25,417 nucleotides of DNA from an uncultured Collinsella sp. (GTDB lineage Bacteria > Actinomycetota > Coriobacteriia > Coriobacteriales > Coriobacteriaceae). The DNA lies in NCBI GenBank assembly GCA_958438125.1, contig CAUBQN010000010.1:1-25417 (forward strand), written 5' to 3'. Shown one piece after another: positions 7,551-15,901 of the stretch. The first letter of the stretch is position 1; each line of letters begins with the position of its first letter. The position numbers were made by a program, and so were the translations under genes. The notes under the pieces are model-generated. The model was not told where the DNA came from. It searched no databases and saw only the letters and a program-made list of their open reading frames with translations.

Positions 7551-8591
7551 ATGGGAGAGGCCTCGTGTCCTAAAGTTACCATTGTCGTCCCCGTTTACAA
7601 CTCTGCACGCTCCATTCAGCGATGCCTCGATTCGCTGTTGGTCCAGTCTGAGTGTTCGATTCAGGTTGTCTGCGTCAACGACGGTTCGACTGATGATTCG
7701 TTGAACGTGTTGCGCCAGATCGCGCAGGCCGACGATCGCGTACTGGTGATTGACCAGGAAAACGCGGGTGTCTCGTGTGCTCGAAATGCCGGTATCGATG
7801 TCGCCGAGGGCGAGACCGTCTTTTTTGTGGACGCCGACGATTACATCGATGCCCAGACGGTCGAGCGCGTGCTGCATGCCATGGAGTCTGCGGATGCCGA
7901 GGCCGCCGTTTTTGGCGGCGTCTGTGAACCTGCCGATGCTGCCCCCAAACGCGTCCAGCAACTCATGAGCCCCAAAGCTGGTACCTTCGGCGCCCGTGAT
8001 CCCCAACTGCTGTTCCATTCGAATGCGCAGCCCTATGCCTGCCGCGCGGCTTTTTCGCGCGAGCTACTCAATCGCGAAGGCATTCGCTTCGCCCCCGGTT
8101 TGGCTTTGGGCGAGGACGTCGTCTTCCAATTTGCGGCTTATGCGCTTGCCCGCAGGACCGTCGTCATGCCTGACAAGTTCTACCACTACGTGATGGAGAG
8201 CGAATCGGCGACGCACGAGTTCAACAGTGCCGAGGCGCGCGCCAAAAAGCTTGACGCCCACATGAAGATGCTCGAGGAGGTCTTGGAAGACTGGGCGGCC
8301 TATGGTCTTTTGGACCTGTGTCCCGGCGAGCTGATAACTTGGTTTTTGGACCTAATTGTGTTCGATCTGGCGCGCTTGGATGCCGATGACTTCCATCGCG
8401 TGGCGGCTCGCGTCAACATGGACCTCACGACGTTTTTGGGAACGGAGTGGGCGGATATGCCTGCTAAGGGTGCCGTTCGCCGTGTTGCCCACAAGCTCGT
8501 TGCGGCGACCTCGGGCGTTTCGATGGCAGACGCCACGCTGTTCTATCTTTCGACTCGCGGTCTCAAAGCCTGCCTGGAGCGCTTTCTATAA
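7551..8591 (+). CDS. GT2 glycosyltransferase (module B, first copy)
   Basis: This is a 346-residue GT2 family enzyme. Key segments are VTIVVPVYNS at 9-18, NDGSTD at 43-48, QENAGVSCARNAGID at about 69-83 and DADDY at 94-98. The middle contains GEDVVFQF, the usual conserved acidic site of this subgroup, where E/D is thought to act in catalysis. The ATG lies only 6 bp after the previous stop, with GGGGGTAGG just upstream, so the two are translated from one message. It shares layout with the gene at 9797 but is clearly diverged. A role in polysaccharide assembly is inferred from context. Confidence 0.9.
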   Translation: MGEASCPKVTIVVPVYNSARSIQRCLDSLLVQSECSIQVVCVNDGSTDDSLNVLRQIAQADDRVLVIDQENAGVSCARNAGIDVAEGETVFFVDADDYIDAQTVERVLHAMESADAEAAVFGGVCEPADAAPKRVQQLMSPKAGTFGARDPQLLFHSNAQPYACRAAFSRELLNREGIRFAPGLALGEDVVFQFAAYALARRTVVMPDKFYHYVMESESATHEFNSAEARAKKLDAHMKMLEEVLEDWAAYGLLDLCPGELITWFLDLIVFDLARLDADDFHRVAARVNMDLTTFLGTEWADMPAKGAVRRVAHKLVAATSGVSMADATLFYLSTRGLKACLERFL

Positions 8592-8665
8592 TTCCAAGCG
8601 CTGCCGCCCGCCGCAACTCGGCTGCTAAAATAACCCTGTTACACGCTATTCAACGGGAGGTTCTC

Positions 8666-9784
8666 TTGCAGAACTCTGATACCCCTAAAGTTTCGCTGCT
8701 TGTCCCCATTTGCAATGTCGAGCGCTATCTGCGCGTGTGCCTCGATTCCGCCGTGGCGCAGACGCTCAATGACATCGAGATCATCTGCATCAACGACGGC
8801 TCCACCGATAGCTCGCCGGATATCATCCGCGAGTACATGGAGCACGACCCCCGTGTAAAGATGATCGACAAGGCCAACAGCGGCTACGGCGACTCGATGA
8901 ACCGTGGCCTGGAGATGGCGCGCGGTGAGTACGTGGGCATCCTTGAGTCCGACGACTTTATGTTTGAGGATTCGCTTCAAAAGCTGGTCGCCAAGGCCGA
9001 TGCTGAGCATGCCGATGCGGTAAAGGGCGACTTTTATCTGTATTGGTCCACGCCCAGCGAGCGACGTGAGCTGTTTGGGATTATCGACGAGCATATGACG
9101 GGCGCCGCGTATCGCCCCGTCGATCGCCCGGGCATCTTCTACCGCAAACCTTCCATTTGGTCGGCTATCTATCGGCGCGCGTTCCTCAACGACAATCAGA
9201 TTCGCTTCCTTCCCACGCCGGGTGCCTCGTATCAGGATGCGGGTTTTAACTTTAAGGTCTGGGCATGCGCCGAGCGTGCTGCGTTTATCGCGGACCCCAT
9301 TTTGTGCTATCGCCAAGACAACGAGAAGAGCTCCGTTAATTCGCCCAACAAGGTATTTTGCGTGTGCGACGAATACGCCGAGATGCAGCGCTTTTTGGAT
9401 GAACGCCCCGAGCTTAAGGCTCAGCTTCAGGGTATTTTAATGCGCATGAAGGTCGATACGTACCGTTGGAACGATGAGCGCCTGGTCGATGAACTGCGCG
9501 AGCAGTTTTGGAAGAAAGCCTCGTCCGAGCTCAAGGCCGACTGGGATGCCGGTCGCTTTGATCTGTCGCTGTTTGATCCGCGTGGCGAGACCGACTTGCG
9601 CCTGATGGTCAAGTCGCCCCGCGCCTATATCGATTCGCGCTTTGACTTTAAGAAGCCGGGCAAGCTCAATACGTTTAAGCATTACTTTAAGATTGGCGGC
9701 CTGCCGCTGGTCTGGCGTGTGCTGACGTATCAGTGCACCTACGGCGACAACCCGCACCCCGATGACGTTCCGGCCGCACAGTAG
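8666..9784 (+). CDS. GT2 glycosyltransferase (module A, second copy)
   Basis: This 372-residue GT2 enzyme is a near paralogue of the gene at 6441. It shares SLLVPICNVERYLR, NDGSTD (43-48), a long identical block ending in NSGYGDSMN, and ESDDF (94-98). It also starts with TTG, here after GGGAGG at 8655-8660 with a 5-base spacer. A gap of 74 bp separates it from the preceding gene, the largest gap in the operon. That gap could hold a weak internal promoter (TAAAAT at 8626-8631 without a good -35). The two paralogues diverge after about residue 105, which suggests different acceptors or linkages. Confidence 0.9.
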   Translation: MQNSDTPKVSLLVPICNVERYLRVCLDSAVAQTLNDIEIICINDGSTDSSPDIIREYMEHDPRVKMIDKANSGYGDSMNRGLEMARGEYVGILESDDFMFEDSLQKLVAKADAEHADAVKGDFYLYWSTPSERRELFGIIDEHMTGAAYRPVDRPGIFYRKPSIWSAIYRRAFLNDNQIRFLPTPGASYQDAGFNFKVWACAERAAFIADPILCYRQDNEKSSVNSPNKVFCVCDEYAEMQRFLDERPELKAQLQGILMRMKVDTYRWNDERLVDELREQFWKKASSELKADWDAGRFDLSLFDPRGETDLRLMVKSPRAYIDSRFDFKKPGKLNTFKHYFKIGGLPLVWRVLTYQCTYGDNPHPDDVPAAQ

Positions 9785-9796
9785 GAGCGAGTGACT

Positions 9797-10864
9797 ATGG
9801 CTACCCCCAAGATTTCCGTTGTCGTTCCCATCTATAAAGTGGAGGAGTGCCTGGCCTGGTGCCTGGACTCCTTGCTTGCGCAGGACATGCCCGATTGGGA
9901 AGGCGTGCTGGTCAACGATGGCTCGCCGGACGGCTCGCGCGATATTGCGGCTGCCTATTGCGAAAAGGACGCGCGCTTTACGCTGGTCGATAAGGAGAAC
10001 GGCGGCCTGTCGAGTGCGCGTAATGCAGGCATCGCCGCGTCCACGGCGCCTATCGTTGCGTTTTTGGATTCCGACGACCGATTTACGCCCGATGCATGCC
10101 GCGTGATCGTCGATGCCTTTGAGCGCGAGGACTGCGACGTTTTGACCTTTGGCGCGAATCCGTATCCGCTTGAGGCGGGGTATCCGTGGCTTAACTATGT
10201 GCTGAGCCCGCGCGATGTGTCGTTTGAAGGCTATAGCTCCGACCTACTGTTTAAGGAAGCATCTCGCCCGTTTGCATGGCGCACCGCCTGCAAGCGTGAG
10301 TTTTTGCTGGGCAACGGGATCGTGTTCGACGAAACCGTTAAGTATGGCGAGGACCAGGTCTTCGATTTTGCCGTGTACGGTCGTTCGCACAAGACCGCGC
10401 TTATCTCGAACAAGCTGTATGATTACCGCGTGGCGCGCAAGGGTTCGCTCATGGACACCATGCGCTACGACGACGAGACGCGTCTGCTGGAGCACGTGAA
10501 GATTTACTCTGCGGTGCTGGCTGACTGGCAGCGCGACGGTCTCGATGCTCAGCATGCCGATGACCTGGCGTACTTCCTCTGCGATCTGGTGCTGTACGAT
10601 GCGCTCAGGCTGTTGAGTACGGATTGCGGCAAGGTGTTTGCTGCCGTTGCCACGGCGCTTGCCGGTTCTGCCGTGGGCAGCGATGCTGCGCTCGCACAAT
10701 GCGCTCCTTCTGTTGCTGCTATGGTGCGTGCGGCGCTTACCAGCAAGGCCCCCAATGTCCGTGCGTGCAAAAAGCTCATGTTCGATTACGATGTCTTGAG
10801 GTTTGGGCGCCTGGGTGCCTGCAAGCGCGTGGCAGCGAACGCCCTGGGAAAGCGAGAAGTGTAG
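9797..10864 (+). CDS. GT2 glycosyltransferase (module B, second copy)
   Basis: This 355-residue GT2 protein contains ISVVVPIYKV near the start, NDGSPD at 40-45, KENGGLSSARNAGI at about 66-79, DSDDR at 91-95 and the acidic motif GEDQVFDF further on. The ATG at 9797 is preferred to the in-frame GTG at 9791, because TAGGAG at 9782-9787 is 9 bases from the ATG but only 3 from the GTG. It follows the previous stop by 12 bp and its own stop is directly followed by the ATG of the next gene. It matches the gene at 7551 in length and motif order. Confidence 0.9.
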   Translation: MATPKISVVVPIYKVEECLAWCLDSLLAQDMPDWEGVLVNDGSPDGSRDIAAAYCEKDARFTLVDKENGGLSSARNAGIAASTAPIVAFLDSDDRFTPDACRVIVDAFEREDCDVLTFGANPYPLEAGYPWLNYVLSPRDVSFEGYSSDLLFKEASRPFAWRTACKREFLLGNGIVFDETVKYGEDQVFDFAVYGRSHKTALISNKLYDYRVARKGSLMDTMRYDDETRLLEHVKIYSAVLADWQRDGLDAQHADDLAYFLCDLVLYDALRLLSTDCGKVFAAVATALAGSAVGSDAALAQCAPSVAAMVRAALTSKAPNVRACKKLMFDYDVLRFGRLGACKRVAANALGKREV

Positions 10865-13351
10865 ATGAGTATCAAGCGTTTGGCACTTTGCCGCAGCCAG
10901 GGCCGTCTTTTTGTGCTGCTTCGTTTTGCCGGTCAGGATGTCGCCGCGCTTATTGAGCGGGAGGCCTCTCAGGCGTTTTCCCATGCGACTACGAGCGGTT
11001 CTTGTTTGCCGTCACTGGTGCTCCCGGTCGATCATGGCCGTGTGCTGGCGCTATGCCCTTCTGTTTCCGATTACGAGCGCGAGCTCGCCGTTTTGGTGCT
11101 TCCGTTTTTGGATGGCTCGTCGATGGATGCCGTTTTTGCATCCGGTGGCCAAAGGTTGGGCTCTATTCGTCTCGATAGCCGCGTGGCCAAATTGGAATCC
11201 AAGATTAACTACAAAGCAAAGCCTGCGCTGTGCGCGCTTATCCGCGATGCGCAGCGTGGCGAACACTGCGGCCGCTACGAGATCGATGCCATTCGCTATT
11301 TGCCGGCAGACGTCGGCGCGGTGTGGCGCTATGAGGTTACCTGGGCGGGAGACCCCCAGTGCGCGCCTGAGCTCCAGATCTTCGATACGCATATGAATGC
11401 CATCGATGTTACCGTGCATGTGTTTGAATCGCAGGTCGATGTTCCGCAGCAGAACGGATGCCGCATCAATAAATCGTATCTGAGTGTTGAGATGCCTCAG
11501 GATATACGAGATTTTGTCGCGATCGTGAGCGATCCCACAGAGCGGATCCAAAGCGGGTTTTGCGCCATGGATGGTCGCCTGTACAACGGCATGGTCGACG
11601 ACAGCTGGAACCGTATGAAGGACGCGCGTGCAGACGACGCAGCTTATCGACGTTGGTTTGAGCAGCATCGCGCAAAGCCGGGCGATTTGGCGTGCCAGCG
11701 TGTCGCTTCGGCGGCCTTTGCCTATAGACCGCTCGTGAGCATTGTGGTGCCGTGCTACAAGACTGATCGGGTCTACCTGCGCGAGCTGCTGGAATCGGTG
11801 CAAGCCCAGAGCTATGACAACTGGGAATTGCTGCTTATGGACGCCTCGCCCGAATGGGACGCGGTGGCCACCCTTGCGGCAGGTGCCAACGACGAGCGCA
11901 TCCGTCGCATCGAGCTTCCCGGCAACGGCGGCATTGTGGTCAACACCAACGCAGGTATCGAGCAAGCGACAGGCGACTACATCGCTTTCTTGGACCACGA
12001 TGACATTCTGGAACCGGACGCGTTATTCCAGTATGTTTCCGCGCTGAACAAGGCGGCCGAGGGCGAGCGTCCCCAGGTCCTGTTCTGTGATGAGGACATG
12101 TTCCAGAAAACGGGGGAGTGGGGCCAGCCGGTCTTTAAGACCGTACTCAACGTCGACCTGCTCTATAGCCATAACTGCGTGACGCATTTCCTGATGGTGG
12201 AGAAGGCGCTCATCGATCACATTGGTATGTCCCCAGAAGACGTTGCGGGCGCCCAGGACTACGACTTGACGCTTCGCTGCCTTGCAGCCGGCGCGCGCTT
12301 TGAGCACGTTGCGCATGTGCTGTATCACTGGCGCGTGCATCCGGGATCGACCGCCGATGGCTCTGCCGATAGCAAGCCGTATGCCATTGAAGCGGGTCGT
12401 CTTGCGCTGCAGCGCCACTTTAACGCGCTGGGCGTTCACGGAACGGTCGAGGAGACCGAGACGCCGTTTGTCTACCGCATGCGCCATGCGCTGCCGGAGC
12501 CTGCGCCGCTGGTGAGCATTGTGATCCCCACCAAGGATCACATTGAGACGCTCGATGCCTGTGTGATGTCGATCGCCCAGAAGGCCACGTATACCAATTA
12601 CGAGATCGTCTTGGTGGAGAACAACAGTGAAGCCCCGGAGACGTTTGCGTATTACGAAACCCTGCCAGAGCGCGTGGCTGCAGCATCCGAAGGCAAGGGC
12701 ATCGCGCGCGTTGTGTACTGGCCGGGCGAGTTCAATTACTCTCAGATCATCAATTTTGGTGTGAAGCACGCCAAGGGTGACTACCTGCTGCTGCTGAACA
12801 ACGATACCGAGGTCATAAGCCCGGACTTTATCGAAGAGATGATGGGCTATCTGCAGCGTCCCGATGCGGGCGTGGTGGGCGCCAAACTCTACTTTGCCGA
12901 TCATCTGGTGCAGCATGCCGGCATTTTGATTGGCGTGCGTGGCGCACTTGCCCATGCCAACCAGGACTTCTCGGCAAAGCGCGAGGGCTATCTTGCCCGT
13001 GCCGTGCGCCCGGGCAACTTTAGCGCCGTGACGGGTGCCTGCCAGATGGTGCGACGCGACGTATTTGAGCGCGTCGGCGGCTACAACGAGGAATTCGCCG
13101 TTGGCTTTAACGACGCAGACTTTTGCCTGCGCGTATGGGAGGCGGGCTACCGCACCATCTATACGCCCTACGCCGAGCTGTATCACTATGAGTTCACCTC
13201 GCGCGGCAGGGAAGAGGCCAACGAGGAAAAACTGCGCCGCTGGAAGCGCGAGCAAGCGCTGTTCACGCAGCGCTGGCCGGAGTTTTTCTTGACGGGTGAT
13301 CCATGGTTGGGGCCTAACTTGTCTTCCGAGAGTGAGTACTTCTCGCTTTAG
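10865..13351 (+). CDS. Large GT2 protein with two glycosyltransferase domains
   Basis: The 828-residue protein has an N-terminal region of about 285 residues without a recognised motif, then two GT-A domains. The first starts at about 287 (VSIVVPCYKT, then FLDHDDILEPD). The second starts at about 548 (VSIVIPTKDH, then LLLNNDTEVISPDF and GFNDADFCLRVWEAGY). This layout is common in proteins building rhamnose-rich or O-antigen-like polysaccharides, where each domain makes one linkage. The function here is inferred. Its ATG abuts the preceding TAG with no gap, so it depends on translation of the upstream gene. It is the last gene of the operon. No clear terminator was found in the 200 bp after it. 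Confidence 0.9.
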   Translation: MSIKRLALCRSQGRLFVLLRFAGQDVAALIEREASQAFSHATTSGSCLPSLVLPVDHGRVLALCPSVSDYERELAVLVLPFLDGSSMDAVFASGGQRLGSIRLDSRVAKLESKINYKAKPALCALIRDAQRGEHCGRYEIDAIRYLPADVGAVWRYEVTWAGDPQCAPELQIFDTHMNAIDVTVHVFESQVDVPQQNGCRINKSYLSVEMPQDIRDFVAIVSDPTERIQSGFCAMDGRLYNGMVDDSWNRMKDARADDAAYRRWFEQHRAKPGDLACQRVASAAFAYRPLVSIVVPCYKTDRVYLRELLESVQAQSYDNWELLLMDASPEWDAVATLAAGANDERIRRIELPGNGGIVVNTNAGIEQATGDYIAFLDHDDILEPDALFQYVSALNKAAEGERPQVLFCDEDMFQKTGEWGQPVFKTVLNVDLLYSHNCVTHFLMVEKALIDHIGMSPEDVAGAQDYDLTLRCLAAGARFEHVAHVLYHWRVHPGSTADGSADSKPYAIEAGRLALQRHFNALGVHGTVEETETPFVYRMRHALPEPAPLVSIVIPTKDHIETLDACVMSIAQKATYTNYEIVLVENNSEAPETFAYYETLPERVAAASEGKGIARVVYWPGEFNYSQIINFGVKHAKGDYLLLLNNDTEVISPDFIEEMMGYLQRPDAGVVGAKLYFADHLVQHAGILIGVRGALAHANQDFSAKREGYLARAVRPGNFSAVTGACQMVRRDVFERVGGYNEEFAVGFNDADFCLRVWEAGYRTIYTPYAELYHYEFTSRGREEANEEKLRRWKREQALFTQRWPEFFLTGDPWLGPNLSSESEYFSL

Positions 13352-13436
13352 ACAATGGTTGTTAGAAGGCCCTCAGCTTGACTTCGCCATGAGTTGGGAA
13401 GAAGGCAGCGTTTAGGCTATTTGTTAGTTTACAGTA

Positions 13437-13543
13437 CGATAGCTCGATACTTCTACGATAAGTTTGTACAGGCTTATACAACTCGATATAATCCGATATA
13501 GTTGCGATAAACTAATAAAGCTAAGATTGACCGATAATCGATT
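13437..13543. promoter_or_regulatory. Array of CGATA motifs before the AAA+ ATPase gene
   Basis: Seven copies of CGATA start at 13437, 13445, 13456, 13484, 13494, 13505 and 13532, and a CGATT starts at 13539. They form two sets of three, spaced 8/11 and 10/11 bp, with the sets 47-49 bp apart. The spacing is near one DNA helical turn, and the region is far more A/T-rich than its surroundings. It ends about 20 bp before the GTG of the ATPase gene, so an operator array or iteron-like binding site is likely. No promoter could be fixed with confidence inside it. Confidence 0.5.
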
Positions 13544-13561
13544 TCCTTGAGAGGCAAACAA

Positions 13562-14665
13562 GTGAGCGCCACAATATTCCATAACCCGTTTCGTCCCACT
13601 GCCGGCGCTGAGCCTCCGCGCATAATTGGTCGTGATGATATTGCCCTTGAGTTTACCGAGAGTTTGAATTCGGGAATTGGTGCACCTGCGAGGCTCATGC
13701 GCGTTGCCGGGCCAAGGGGTTCCGGAAAAACTGTTTTGCTCTGTGATCTTAGAGATCGTGCACGAGAGCTTGGCTGGAAGACGGCTATTGTTTCTGCTGG
13801 TCCCAACCTATTGCTGGACCTGAAGGATCAGATTGCAGAATCCTCCCTTGCGACCAATGCTTCAGTCGGCGTAAATGCCGGCTTTGTTTCCGCTAAATTC
13901 GACGTTGTGCCAAAAGAGTCGAGTCTTAGAAAGTTGCTTGGCTCGGCCGCAAAGTCTTCCAAGGGCCTGTTTATTGCAATAGATGAGGTGCAGGATGCCC
14001 CGATTGACGATATGCGCGCTATTGCTTCTGCTGTGCAGCTTCTAATAGGGGAGAAAGTCGATATTGCTCTCGCATTTGCCGGATTGCCCGCTGGTGTTAT
14101 GGATCTTATTAACGGCAAGGCACTTACATTCTTGCGTCGTGCCCTCCCCGAAGATCTGGCGCCTATCAACCAGGTGGAGGTAGCGCTCTCTATGGGCGAT
14201 AGCTTTATAGCGACTGGTTTGACCATAGAGGACGATCTGCTGTCGAGAGCCGCTAAGGCCACGAAGGGCTATGCCTATTTGGTGCAACTGGTCGGTTACT
14301 CCATTTGGCAGCGCGCCAACTTGCATCGTGTCAAAAGTGCCAACGTGAGCGAGCGCGATGTTATCGAAGGCATTGCGCTGGCAGAGGCTCGTTTTCACGA
14401 TGTTGTTCACGAGCCCGCGATTTCTGGACTTGGACTCAACGATATCAAATATCTTTTGGCCATGTGCGAGGATAAGCAGCAGTCCAAATCATCTGAGATT
14501 GCTAAACGTATGGGTAAAAAGACCAATGAGGTCAGCTCTATTAGGGCTAAGCTGCTACAAAGAGAGGTTATTCAGGCTCCACAGAGGGGCTACGTGCAGT
14601 TTGCCGTGCCGGACCTAGATATCTATCTGCGAGAGAATGCCGCGGAGATTCTCGAGCGGTTCTAA
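13562..14665 (+). CDS. AAA+ ATPase with C-terminal winged-helix region
   Basis: The 367-residue protein has a standard Walker A, GPRGSGKT (50-57), and Walker B, LFIAIDEVQ (D141, E142), of the STAND/Orc-like AAA+ group often annotated only as ATP-binding protein. The N-terminus carries NPFRPTAG and IIGRDD, the lead-in seen in this group. The last 80 residues, including SSEIAKRMGKKTNEVSSIR, look like a winged helix for DNA binding. The GTG at 13562 is chosen because GAGAGG at 13550-13555 precedes it by 6 bases; a TTG at 13547 would lie inside that ribosome site. A terminator follows immediately, so it may be a single-gene unit. Its biological role is unknown; position at the border of the accessory region suggests defence or mobile-element biology. 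Confidence 0.85.
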   Translation: MSATIFHNPFRPTAGAEPPRIIGRDDIALEFTESLNSGIGAPARLMRVAGPRGSGKTVLLCDLRDRARELGWKTAIVSAGPNLLLDLKDQIAESSLATNASVGVNAGFVSAKFDVVPKESSLRKLLGSAAKSSKGLFIAIDEVQDAPIDDMRAIASAVQLLIGEKVDIALAFAGLPAGVMDLINGKALTFLRRALPEDLAPINQVEVALSMGDSFIATGLTIEDDLLSRAAKATKGYAYLVQLVGYSIWQRANLHRVKSANVSERDVIEGIALAEARFHDVVHEPAISGLGLNDIKYLLAMCEDKQQSKSSEIAKRMGKKTNEVSSIRAKLLQREVIQAPQRGYVQFAVPDLDIYLRENAAEILERF

Positions 14666-14668
14666 ATC

Positions 14669-14702
14669 AAGGCATGAATAGCCGCCGGTTAACTGCCTTT
14701 TT
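14669..14702 (+). terminator. Rho-independent terminator after the AAA+ ATPase gene
   Basis: AAGGCA (14669-14674) pairs with TGCCTT (14694-14699), with an inner stem TAGCC/GGTTA and a T-run to 14702. It begins 3 bp after the stop of the ATPase gene. Confidence 0.7.
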
Positions 14703-14708
14703 CGACTT

Positions 14709-14740
14709 GGCTCGCGTCCCCCCCCCCGCGAGGACGAGCC
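14709..14740. repeat. Hairpin around a run of ten cytosines
   Basis: A run of ten C (14718-14727) sits between CTCGCG (14711-14716) and CGCGAG (14727-14732). The overlapping pair GGCTCG (14709-14714) and CGAGCC (14735-14740) offers a second fold. The homopolymer may vary in length by slippage. No T-run follows, so it is not a normal terminator. Confidence 0.45.
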
Positions 14741-14821
14741 CAAAGCGGCAATACTGATTGATTACGGAAGGGCATCTCAGGGTGCAATCGATATACTATT
14801 TGTCCAAATGAAAGGAAACCC

Positions 14822-15640
14822 ATGCAGCTATCTGAGCAGCTTCTGCACACGACGATTCGCATCGAAGCTTCGTTGGCCTCGGGAGGTTGCTCAGTTGGAA
14901 CGGGTTTCTTTTTCAAGTTCTGCGACGACGGAAAGACCTATGTGCCGGCAATCGTGACCAACAGGCACGTGGTCGAGGGCGCGTACGAGTATCGCGTCAT
15001 CTTTTCGAGATCTGACGAGAACGGAAACCTGCTCAATATAAACGAGCAACTTACCATGCGGGGCTCCGAGAGCGACTGGATCGCACACCCTGACGAAAGT
15101 GTTGACCTGTGCGTCTTACCCATCGGTCCCGCACTGAATGGTTTTATCCGGGCGGGGAAGCATCTGCTTACCATACCGCTCAGCTTGGAGCTTCTGCCGA
15201 CGGATAAGCAGATTCAAGACATGGGCTGTATGGACGAGGTGACCATGGTCGGATACCCCAACGGCATTTGGGATGAGGCCAACAACCTGCCGATCGTCCG
15301 TCGGGGTATCACGGCGACGCCCTATAGGTACGACTATCAGGGGCAGAAAGAGTTCCTGGTTGACATGGCGTGCTACCCGGGATCGAGCGGTTCCCCGGTC
15401 TTTCTCTACAACGAGGGTACTTATTTGGAGAACGATGCTGTGGTCATGGGCAAGAGGCTCTATCTACTTGGCATCCTTCGGGCTGTGCCCATCAGAACTC
15501 TTCTCGGAGACATCACCGTATCCACGATTGCCCACGTGAGCGTTCAGGACATGTTGAATCTCGGCATCGTCATCAAATCCGAGCGTCTGAGGGACTTCGA
15601 TCCCATCGTGAGGGAACGCTTGAGCGTTTCTGGAAATTAG
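14822..15640 (+). CDS. Trypsin-like serine protease (cytoplasmic)
   Basis: The 272-residue protein has the chymotrypsin-fold triad: H49 in NRHVV, D95 in VDLCVL and S189 in the nucleophile motif GSSGSP (usual form GDSGGP). VGTGFFF at about 25-31 matches the first barrel strands. There is no signal peptide, membrane segment or PDZ domain, so unlike DegP/HtrA it should act inside the cell. Similar lone trypsin-like peptidases occur in bacterial defence loci and as effector domains of STAND defence proteins; this link is inferred. The ATG at 14822 follows AAAGGA by about 5 bases. A terminator separates it from the ATPase gene upstream. The stop lies 17 bp from the edge of an IS256 remnant. Confidence 0.85.
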   Translation: MQLSEQLLHTTIRIEASLASGGCSVGTGFFFKFCDDGKTYVPAIVTNRHVVEGAYEYRVIFSRSDENGNLLNINEQLTMRGSESDWIAHPDESVDLCVLPIGPALNGFIRAGKHLLTIPLSLELLPTDKQIQDMGCMDEVTMVGYPNGIWDEANNLPIVRRGITATPYRYDYQGQKEFLVDMACYPGSSGSPVFLYNEGTYLENDAVVMGKRLYLLGILRAVPIRTLLGDITVSTIAHVSVQDMLNLGIVIKSERLRDFDPIVRERLSVSGN

Positions 15641-15819
15641 TATTTATTTGGCTCGCCCGCTCTGATGCCGCCCCCGCACAGCTGGTCGGCCTCGGCGTCC
15701 ATCACCGCGTTCACGACCTGCTCGGCGAGGCGCCTGAGCAGCTCCTGCATGTCGATGGCGCCGTCGTCGAAACGGGGCATGGCGAGCATGTCCGGCGTCG
15801 GGTCTGATAAGATTTCCAT
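15637..15819 (-). pseudogene. IS256-family transposase, N-terminal fragment
   Basis: The first 50 or so residues, with MQELLRRLAEQVVNAVMDAEADQL, match the N-terminus of IS256/mutator-type transposases (full length near 400 residues); the catalytic DDE domain is gone. Similarity stops near 15660, at CGGG, and the frame then runs into unrelated DNA next to the protease gene. GAGGA upstream of the ATG at 15819 is the native ribosome site. This is a relic of an element that probably caused the deletion joining the protease region to the pglX remnant. Confidence 0.8.
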
Positions 15820-15885
15820 AGCGGTCCTCGTCCTTTCCTAGAACCTGTTGTTGTGGTGATTTCAGATTCTAGGACGAGGGCCGCT
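15820..15885. repeat. Inverted repeat at the IS256 remnant end
   Basis: The left arm (15820-15843) begins AGCGGTCCTCGTCCT and ends AGAA. The right arm (15867-15885) begins TTCTAGGACGAGG. They pair with one mismatch and a 4-5 base insertion in the left arm. The right arm is probably the terminal repeat of the element, as the PglX-like coding sequence starts within 20 bp of it. Confidence 0.55.
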
Positions 15886-15901
15886 CTTCGTTAAGCGGCC
15901 G

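Noticed and set aside
12023..13255. Long minus-strand open frame opposite the two-domain glycosyltransferase
   Set aside because: It mirrors a clearly coding GT2 gene, has no recognisable domain and no ribosome site. Long antisense frames are expected in G/C-rich coding DNA.
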